From positions 1-5,599 of the forward strand of contig JACPMD010000021.1 of assembly GCA_016186235.1 (NCBI GenBank): DNA of 5,599 nucleotides, in the 5' to 3' direction. The notes beneath the pieces are model-generated. The model was not told where the DNA came from. It saw nothing but the letters and a program-made list of their open reading frames with translations, and made no database searches. Source of the stretch: Candidatus Roizmanbacteria bacterium (GTDB lineage Bacteria; Patescibacteriota; Microgenomatia; UBA1406; GWC2-37-13). Numbering within the stretch: the stretch's first letter is position 1; each line of letters opens with the position of its first letter. The translations under genes were made by a program, and so were the position numbers. Shown here in pieces: positions 1-5,599 of the stretch.

Positions 1-186
1 CCAGATCGGTAGTGTAGATTTTCGGATTTGAAAATTCTCCCGGTTATCAAGCCAGCTTATGCCCCATCCGTCACCTTGCCAATCACCGTCATATGCCTTG
101 CTCTTTTTGGCCATCTGAGAAAATTCTTTCAAAATGAGTTGATGATTAGTTTTTTTTCGGAATCGAGCTAAAAGGAATCTACACAT
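1..186 (-). CDS. Class II glutamine amidotransferase-like Ntn hydrolase, N-terminal part (runs off the window)
   Basis: The first 62 codons of a leftward gene are present, and it continues past base 1. The product begins MCRFLLARF, which puts a cysteine directly after the initiator methionine. That is the hallmark of class II (Ntn-type) glutamine amidotransferase domains, where Cys2 becomes the N-terminal nucleophile once Met is removed. Residues 38-45 read QGDGWGIS, and KSTLPIW follows at 56-62. Both match the DGWG...KS..P.W pattern of YafJ/EgtC-like stand-alone amidotransferases. The start at 186 is chosen because it gives the MC terminus; an internal Met at codon 25 would remove the nucleophile. 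The start overlaps the last 8 bases of lysJ and has no clear Shine-Dalgarno, so translation is probably coupled. The family hydrolyses gamma-glutamyl amides. Its substrate here is unknown; a link to LysW-lysine release is inference only. An A8 run lies near codons 10-13. Confidence 0.8.
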   Translation of the reverse strand, partial: MCRFLLARFRKKTNHQLILKEFSQMAKKSKAYDGDWQGDGWGISWLDNRENFQIRKSTLPIW

Positions 187-1351
187 AGGATAATAATTTT
201 AAAACCTTGGTTAATTTGCTTACTGCTTCGTCGATGTGTTTTTTTTCGATGATCAGCGGTGGAAGAAAACGGACAACATTTTCACCAGCCGGAATCGCCA
301 GAATGTATTCCTTCTGAAGAAGTTTCAGGATTTCGTCTCTCTTTCCTTTTACTTCCATTCCAATCATGAGTCCTTTCCCCCGAATATCAGTAATGAGGTT
401 TGAATGTAATCCATGCAACTTCTTTATAAAATACTTTCCCATTTTTTTGACATGGTCTAATAAATCATTATCTATGAGTTGCAGAGTCGTTAAGATTCCA
501 GAACAAGAAAGCGGATTGCCACCAAAGGTTGAAGTGTTCGCTCCTCTTGTTATCTTCTCGGCAATATTCTCGGAGATCAGGGTAATGCCAATCGGCATTC
601 CTCCAGCTATTCCTTTGCCTAAACAAACGACATCATAAGTGATGTTGGAACTTTCTGAAGCTAAAAACATCCCAGTTCTTCCGCAGCCTGTTTGAATCTC
701 ATCGAGGATAAGCAAGACTTTTTTCTGGCTGCATACTTGTCTTACTTTTTGCAGATACGTTTCGTCAGGGATGTATACTCCTCCTTCTCCCTGGATTGGC
801 TCGACGATAAATGCTGCAGTATCAGAGGTGATGCTTTTTCCTAAAGTAGATATGTCATTAAAAGGAATATGAGAGAATTGCCAGAGGAGCGGTTTAAATT
901 TGTTTCTGTATTTTTCCTCACCTGTAGCAGAAAGAGCCCCTAAGGTTTTGCCGTGGAATGAATTTTTGCAGGCGATGAAATGTTTTTTGCCTGTTGCAAG
1001 AACAGCGAATTTGATGGCTGCCTCGATAGCTTCTGCGCCAGAATTAGAAAAATATACTCGAGTCAGCTTTTTCCCAACTTTACGTATAAGTTGTTGCGCG
1101 GCCTTTGCCCTTATATCACTTCCAAAACCGGAATGGAGCACAACGAGTTTTTCTAGCTGTTTTTCTAAAGATTTTGTTAAAACAGGATGAGAGTGACCCA
1201 AAATATTCACACCATAGTTGCTCATGAGATCAAGATATTTATTCCCGCTTTCATCATAAAGATAAACTCCCTTACCCGAAATAAGAGTAATTCCTCGATT
1301 AATATAGGTATTCGCTAAAAATTGTTTTTGCAAAAGAGAATAGTTTGACAT
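179..1351 (-). CDS. lysJ: LysJ: LysW-aminoadipate semialdehyde / LysW-lysine aminotransferase (PLP, class III)
   Basis: A 390-residue class III (acetylornithine aminotransferase-like) PLP enzyme of normal length. In the LysW pathway it transfers an amino group, usually from glutamate, to LysW-bound aminoadipate semialdehyde to give LysW-gamma-lysine. Visible motifs in order are SNSGAEAIEAAIKFA (102-116, phosphate-binding region), SFHGKTLGALSATG (131-144, the aromatic residue that stacks on PLP), EPIQGEGG (184-191), DEIQTGCGRTG (217-227, with the PLP-pyridine Asp217), LGKGIAGGMPIG (244-255, Schiff-base Lys246) and STFGGNP (274-280). It starts 9 nt after the lysZ stop, with no strong Shine-Dalgarno. 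Its end overlaps the next gene by 8 nt. Sequence alone does not separate LysJ from ArgD; the call rests on the neighbouring lysW, lysX and lysZ. The same enzyme could also serve ornithine synthesis, as reported for some archaea. Confidence 0.9.
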   Translation of the reverse strand: MSNYSLLQKQFLANTYINRGITLISGKGVYLYDESGNKYLDLMSNYGVNILGHSHPVLTKSLEKQLEKLVVLHSGFGSDIRAKAAQQLIRKVGKKLTRVYFSNSGAEAIEAAIKFAVLATGKKHFIACKNSFHGKTLGALSATGEEKYRNKFKPLLWQFSHIPFNDISTLGKSITSDTAAFIVEPIQGEGGVYIPDETYLQKVRQVCSQKKVLLILDEIQTGCGRTGMFLASESSNITYDVVCLGKGIAGGMPIGITLISENIAEKITRGANTSTFGGNPLSCSGILTTLQLIDNDLLDHVKKMGKYFIKKLHGLHSNLITDIRGKGLMIGMEVKGKRDEILKLLQKEYILAIPAGENVVRFLPPLIIEKKHIDEAVSKLTKVLKLLSYV

Positions 1352-1360
1352 TGATAGTAA

Positions 1361-2161
1361 TCAACTGATGACGGTTCCCTTTCCTTGTAATGCGTTTTTT
1401 AGGGGATTTTTTATTCGTCCGTCTCCCCAGTAAGTTGTTTCGACACCATAATCAAGCGCCTTTTTTGCGCCTAAAAGTTTTTTTTTCATCCGTCCTTTTG
1501 CGAATTTCAAATAATTTTCAATTTCTTCTTTTTTAATTTTTGAGATTAGACTTTTTTCATCTTTAGGATTTTTCAGCATTCCTGGGGCTTCAAATAATGA
1601 AATAATTTTTTTTACACCAAACGCTTTTGCCATAATAGCTATAGCGAAATCATTATCCGTATTAATGATTTCGTTTTCATCGCTGATGGCAGGCGGACAA
1701 AGCACTGGAACATACTCATTTTTCACTAAGAGTAAAATAAGAGACGCATTAATCTTTTCCACTTTTCCTGTAAGATTATCTGTTGTTAATTTAGTCTTAT
1801 CTTTTTCCTGAACGTAGAGATTTGTTTTTCGTTTTCCTTCCCATAATCTTCCGTCCACTCCTGAAAGCCCGATGGCATTAACATCGTATTTTTGCAATAG
1901 AGCCACAATTTTTTTGTTTACCAAGCCTGCATAGACCATGAGAAAAATATCCAGAGCTTTCTCATCTGTATAAACGCTGCTTATACCAGAGGGAGAGACA
2001 ACTGTTTTGGTTGGAGCATTGAGTTTTTTAGCTATTTCATCCCGTATCCCGCTTGCGCCGTGCACAACGATCACTTTTTCTTTTTTCAAAAGTTCTGATA
2101 AATCTTGTGCAATATAATCCCAATTAATTGTTTTTCCACCGCCTACTTTTATAAGAATCAT
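1361..2161 (-). CDS. lysZ: LysZ: LysW-aminoadipate kinase (amino acid kinase family)
   Basis: A 266-residue member of the amino-acid kinase family, related to ArgB. It phosphorylates the side-chain carboxyl of LysW-bound alpha-aminoadipate using ATP. The N-terminus MILIKVGGG (1-9) carries the phosphate-binding Lys and Gly loop. VVHGASG (32-38) is the substrate glycine loop, with Ala where HGGS/HGGG is usual. MVYAGLVNKKIVALLQK (75-91) and NAIGLSGVDGRL (95-106) are typical of LysZ/ArgB. INTDNDFAIAIMAKAFG (166-182) is the nucleotide-side Asp region, and GRMKKKLLGAKKALDYGV (223-240) the C-terminal substrate loop. The start forms an ATGA overlap with the upstream gene. The protein is very lysine-rich (39 of 266 residues). 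An A9 run encodes the lysines near residue 226 (positions 1486-1478). An ArgB-type role on LysW-glutamate is possible but less likely given the LysX specificity motif. Confidence 0.9.
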   Translation of the reverse strand: MILIKVGGGKTINWDYIAQDLSELLKKEKVIVVHGASGIRDEIAKKLNAPTKTVVSPSGISSVYTDEKALDIFLMVYAGLVNKKIVALLQKYDVNAIGLSGVDGRLWEGKRKTNLYVQEKDKTKLTTDNLTGKVEKINASLILLLVKNEYVPVLCPPAISDENEIINTDNDFAIAIMAKAFGVKKIISLFEAPGMLKNPKDEKSLISKIKKEEIENYLKFAKGRMKKKLLGAKKALDYGVETTYWGDGRIKNPLKNALQGKGTVIS

Positions 2162-3338
2162 TGTGATGATATATTTTCTTTTAGAAAATTTGTTAATTGT
2201 TCATCAGTAAATGGTCCGTTTTCTGCTGCTTGATTTCTCACAAGAGTTGCTAATCGTTCATATTCATTTGTGGACAACTGTAGATCTAATTTATTTTCAA
2301 CAACATACCTAATTCCTTGTGATCCGGTCACGGCATGACCAACGTTTAGAAATAATTCCGCACCAAAATCCTCTGGATGAATTAGATGATATTTTCCATT
2401 TCCGTTCACTGCAGCAGCCAGATGAGGTCCCGCGCTACTGGTAAATGCTGAACGACTGAGCGGATCTCTTGATGAAATAGGAAGACCTAATTTTTCAACA
2501 AATAAGTATAGATCCCAATAATTTTTTATGTGATAACGTTTTCTCAATTCTTCAGGACCACACAACATGTACAATATTGCTAAAAAATCACCTAATGATA
2601 GAATTCCATTTCTGTCTCCAAGACCGCTAAAACTTACATCAAAATCGATCCTTCTTCCTGTTTTGGCAACGAGGTTTAGTAGGGCGTAAAACTTTGCCGC
2701 TGCCAGTCCAATATCGTTATGTACGTGCACCTCAAGCGGCATATCATCAGGTGTTGCTTCAAAAATAGTCTCAGCATATCTCACGACTTTTTCGGGCCCG
2801 TAAAAACCAGTAGTTTCCGCCAGACCTACTCTCGTCACTCCATCAAGAGTCGTAAGCTGTCTATATGCTTCTCCTATAGTATCAATTGGAAGATCTAACC
2901 CATGCTCAAGACTTACTCGAACGTCTATTTTTTTTTGCTTGGTTCTTAGAAGGGCAGTTCTTAAGGCGTTAAATCCAACTGCAATCGACTGATTTACGCT
3001 CTGAGTCGAGTCAGGCTCTCTCATCGGCACATAAACGTGGAGTACTCTCGGGTTTCTTTGCAAGGCAAGGTGTAAATCATCTTCTCTTGCTGGGACATGA
3101 ATTGCGACTTGACTTTTTAAACCTTGATCCTGAGCTCTATTAATAATCCGTGACATGATCGGCGAGGAGCCAGGATGGGTCATCTCAATATAGTCAAGTT
3201 CTATCCTATCGACTAGTCTTGCATATTCCAGCGAATCGTCAAAACCAATCGAAACTCCAAGTCCTTGCCTTCCTTCTCTCAAGGTTGATTCAATTGCTCC
3301 TATAGAAGTTAAGTGTTGTGGTCCAAACTCTACTTGAC

Positions 3339-3342
<4 letters not shown>
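2158..3342 (-). CDS. hcs: Homocitrate synthase-family enzyme (DRE-TIM metallolyase superfamily)
   Basis: A 394-residue protein of the isopropylmalate/homocitrate synthase family. Homocitrate synthase condenses 2-oxoglutarate with acetyl-CoA, the committed step of the aminoadipate route. The signature ESTLREGRQ (18-26) gives the catalytic Arg22 and metal-ligand Glu23, followed by LDYIEMTHPGSSP (49-61). RVGLAETTGFYGPE (171-184) is a family strand, and EVHVHND (204-210) supplies the HxH metal site. GLGDRNGILSLGDFLA (240-255) has the RNG form seen in homocitrate synthases rather than the RAGN of isopropylmalate synthases. TSSAGPHLAA (301-310) corresponds to SHKAGMHLKA in the Thermus enzyme as I remember it: the first His is Ser302, while His307 is kept. 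Arg25 replaces the usual Glu of REGEQ. No C-terminal leucine-feedback domain is visible. It has ATGA overlaps with the genes on both sides. Lysine content is low compared with its neighbours. Exact substrate is inferred from context. Confidence 0.82.
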
Positions 3343-5142
<1,800 letters not shown>

Positions 5143-5144
5143 AT

Positions 5145-5324
5145 TTATTCCCCCCAGTCCTCTTCAACAGCTGGGGCCTCACTTAGAGTGACTTTATTAG
5201 GTTGAAGTCTCATGACGACAAGCCTTGATTTACACTCAGTACAACTGATAATTTCGGAAACCTCGACATCCGTCAAGGTCAAAGAAGCATCACATATGGG
5301 ACATCGCGCTCTGTATTTTTTCAT
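5145..5324 (-). CDS. lysW: LysW: amino-group carrier protein
   Basis: A 59-residue acidic carrier protein, too short for many gene finders. The C-terminus is VEEDWGE, the invariant EDWGE tail of the LysW/ArgW family. Its terminal Glu59 is the residue to which aminoadipate is attached through the gamma-carboxyl, shielding the amino group and presenting intermediates to LysX, LysZ, LysY and LysJ. Four cysteines in two CxxC pairs, CPIC (8-11) and CTEC (28-31), form the expected zinc site of the small beta-domain. The ATG at 5324 is preceded by AGGAGG at 5341-5336 with an 11-nt spacer containing T7. It is the first gene after the T-box terminator, 2 nt upstream of lysX. Cytosolic; no signal or membrane segment. 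Confidence 0.95.
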   Translation of the reverse strand: MKKYRARCPICDASLTLTDVEVSEIISCTECKSRLVVMRLQPNKVTLSEAPAVEEDWGE

Positions 5325-5374
5325 AAAAAAACCGTCCTCCTGAAATTAGAAAATTTCTAATCTCCCAAGGACGG
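5325..5374 (-). terminator. Intrinsic terminator of the T-box leader
   Basis: On the minus strand CCGTCCT (5374-5368) pairs with AGGACGG (5338-5332). A small internal loop follows, then an inner helix of about 10 bp (GAGATTAGAA with TTCTAATTTC) with a tiny loop. The stem is followed at once by T7 (5331-5325), and the next base starts the lysW ATG. The 5' arm is shared with the antiterminator, so the two are mutually exclusive. Confidence 0.9.
5336..5341 (-). promoter_or_regulatory. Shine-Dalgarno of lysW inside the terminator 3' arm
   Basis: AGGAGG on the minus strand is 11 nt from the lysW ATG. Its GGA (5338-5336) pairs in the outer terminator stem, so the terminator conformation would also hide the ribosome site. 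The other genes of the operon, lysX apart, show no strong Shine-Dalgarno. Confidence 0.75.
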
Positions 5375-5395
5375 ATTTAACCGCGGTACCACCTT
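5367..5395 (-). promoter_or_regulatory. T-box antiterminator element
   Basis: The element folds exactly as the family model. Helix A1 is AAGG (5395-5392) with CCTT (5370-5367). The 7-nt bulge TGGTACC (5391-5385) contains the UGGU that pairs with the tRNA acceptor end. Helix A2 is GCGG (5384-5381) with CCGT (5374-5371), closed by a 6-nt loop. CCGTCCT is also the 5' arm of the terminator. Confidence 0.9.
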
Positions 5396-5399
5396 GTTT

Positions 5400-5445
5400 A
5401 GATAGAGCTTATCTTCATCCTCTTCGGTTGATTTCGACTCTATCT
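5400..5445 (-). promoter_or_regulatory. T-box stem III
   Basis: AGATAGAG (5445-5438) pairs with CTCTATCT (5407-5400) as an 8-bp helix capped by a 30-nt purine-rich segment. It follows the conserved AAAGTGAG and precedes the T-box by a few bases, the usual place of stem III. Confidence 0.7.
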
Positions 5446-5450
5446 CACTT

Positions 5451-5467
5451 TCCCGATTTAATCGGGA
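5451..5467. repeat. Palindromic repeat copy 1 (TCCCGATTTAATCGGGA)
   Basis: Perfect 8-bp arms around one central base. It lies between the end of stem I (CCGTTA) and AAAGTGAG, where stem II or its pseudoknot would normally be. Confidence 0.85.
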
Positions 5468-5501
5468 TTAGCTGTAACGGGCTTCACGTCGAGTTCTAAT
5501 T

Positions 5502-5518
5502 TCCCGATTAAGTCGGGA
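5502..5518. repeat. Palindromic repeat copy 2 (TCCCGATTAAGTCGGGA)
   Basis: Same unit with one substitution in the arm that still allows a G-U pair in the RNA. It lies between the distal-loop-like GCTGCGAGAAG block and the specifier-side GAACTC block. Confidence 0.8.
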
Positions 5519-5534
5519 TTTCTTCTCGCAGCTC

Positions 5535-5549
5535 CCCGATTAAATCGGG
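5535..5549. repeat. Palindromic repeat copy 3 (CCCGATTAAATCGGG)
   Basis: Perfect 7-bp arms around one base, on the other side of the GCTGCGAGAAG block from copy 2. Its downstream arm could alternatively pair with the upstream arm of copy 2 and present that block as a loop. Confidence 0.85.
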
Positions 5550-5563
5550 ATCGAGCGGTCTTG

Positions 5564-5580
5564 CCCCGATTAAATCGGGG
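5564..5580. repeat. Palindromic repeat copy 4 (CCCCGATTAAATCGGGG)
   Basis: Perfect 8-bp arms around one base, located three bases after AGAGAGGAC starts to diverge from the conserved AGAGAG motif, within the distal part of stem I. It is 14 bases from copy 3. Confidence 0.85.
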
Positions 5581-5599
5581 GTCCTCTCTGAGCTTTTAA

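Larger units (their letters stand above)
5325..5599 (-). promoter_or_regulatory. T-box riboswitch leader (tRNA-sensing), 5' end beyond the window
   Basis: Read on the minus strand, the leader shows the T-box order of conserved blocks. AGAGAG lies near the 5' end (stem I). A GCTGCGAGAAG segment resembles the distal loop region. GAACTCGACGTGAAGC looks like the specifier-loop side, and CCGTTA like the end of stem I. AAAGTGAG precedes a stem III helix, and AAGGTGGTACCGCGG is a near-perfect T-box. A competing antiterminator and terminator follow directly before lysW. In this class, an uncharged tRNA pairs with the specifier and with the UGGN bulge, stabilises the antiterminator and allows transcription. 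The bulge here is UGGU, which suits a tRNA with discriminator A73. The specifier codon is ambiguous (see findings). Four palindromes interrupt the leader. The 5' half of stem I and the promoter are off the right edge. Confidence 0.9.

Noticed and set aside
1..114. Internal ATG (codon 25) as start of the amidotransferase-like gene, with an intergenic gap after lysJ
   Set aside because: The frame is open back to an ATG followed by TGT at 186-181, giving the MCRFL terminus expected of the family; the internal start would delete the nucleophile.
366..638. Plus-strand open frame of 90 codons
   Set aside because: Lies wholly opposite lysJ, shows no family motif, and has no ribosome site; it is a shadow of the real gene. 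The same holds for plus-strand frames at 900-1190, 3313-3525, 3650-3835 and 4760-4942.
5451..5580. CRISPR array from the four similar repeats
   Set aside because: Units are only 15-17 bases, spacing is uneven (about 30, 32 and 51 bases between centres), and the spacers are conserved T-box elements rather than unique spacers.
5325..5599. Lysine (L-box) riboswitch
   Set aside because: The leader matches the T-box motif, antiterminator and stem III closely; I see no lysine-riboswitch core motifs.

Overview
The window holds one long leftward (minus-strand) operon for amino-acid synthesis on the LysW carrier protein, the amino-group-protected branch of the alpha-aminoadipate route to lysine. In transcription order (right to left) it carries a T-box leader with its terminator (5599-5325), lysW (5324-5145), lysX (5142-4294), a damaged lysY (4297-3339), a homocitrate synthase-family gene (3342-2158), lysZ (2161-1361), lysJ (1351-179), and the start of a class II glutamine amidotransferase-like Ntn hydrolase (186 to beyond 1). 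No plus-strand gene is supported. Gene spacing is very tight (ATGA overlaps, 2-nt and 9-nt gaps, one 8-nt overlap), so this is almost certainly one transcript with translational coupling.

How the genes work together: homocitrate synthase would start the 2-oxoadipate branch from 2-oxoglutarate and acetyl-CoA. LysX attaches alpha-aminoadipate to the C-terminal glutamate of LysW. LysZ phosphorylates the carried side chain, LysY reduces it to the semialdehyde, and LysJ transaminates it to LysW-lysine. Homoaconitase, homoisocitrate dehydrogenase, the LysN-type aminotransferase and the usual releasing hydrolase LysK are not in the window. An Ntn amidohydrolase-like gene sits where lysK might be expected.

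Oddities: (1) lysY lacks about 27-29 codons and is frame-disrupted, so it is either a pseudogene or an assembly error. (2) The operon is under a T-box (tRNA-sensing) leader. (3) Four near-identical palindromes of the CCCGATTTAATCGGG type are embedded in that leader between conserved T-box blocks. (4) The Shine-Dalgarno of lysW lies in the 3' arm of the T-box terminator. (5) The homocitrate synthase-like protein has unusual substitutions at conserved motifs and a much less lysine-rich composition than its neighbours.

Organism: the T-box argues for a bacterium rather than an archaeon. The DNA is AT-rich, the encoded proteins LysZ and LysJ are lysine-rich, and short palindromic repeats are present. 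This suggests an uncultured or little-studied AT-rich bacterial lineage. The LysW proteins resemble remembered Thermus sequences, but composition argues against Thermus itself. The lineage cannot be named from this window.
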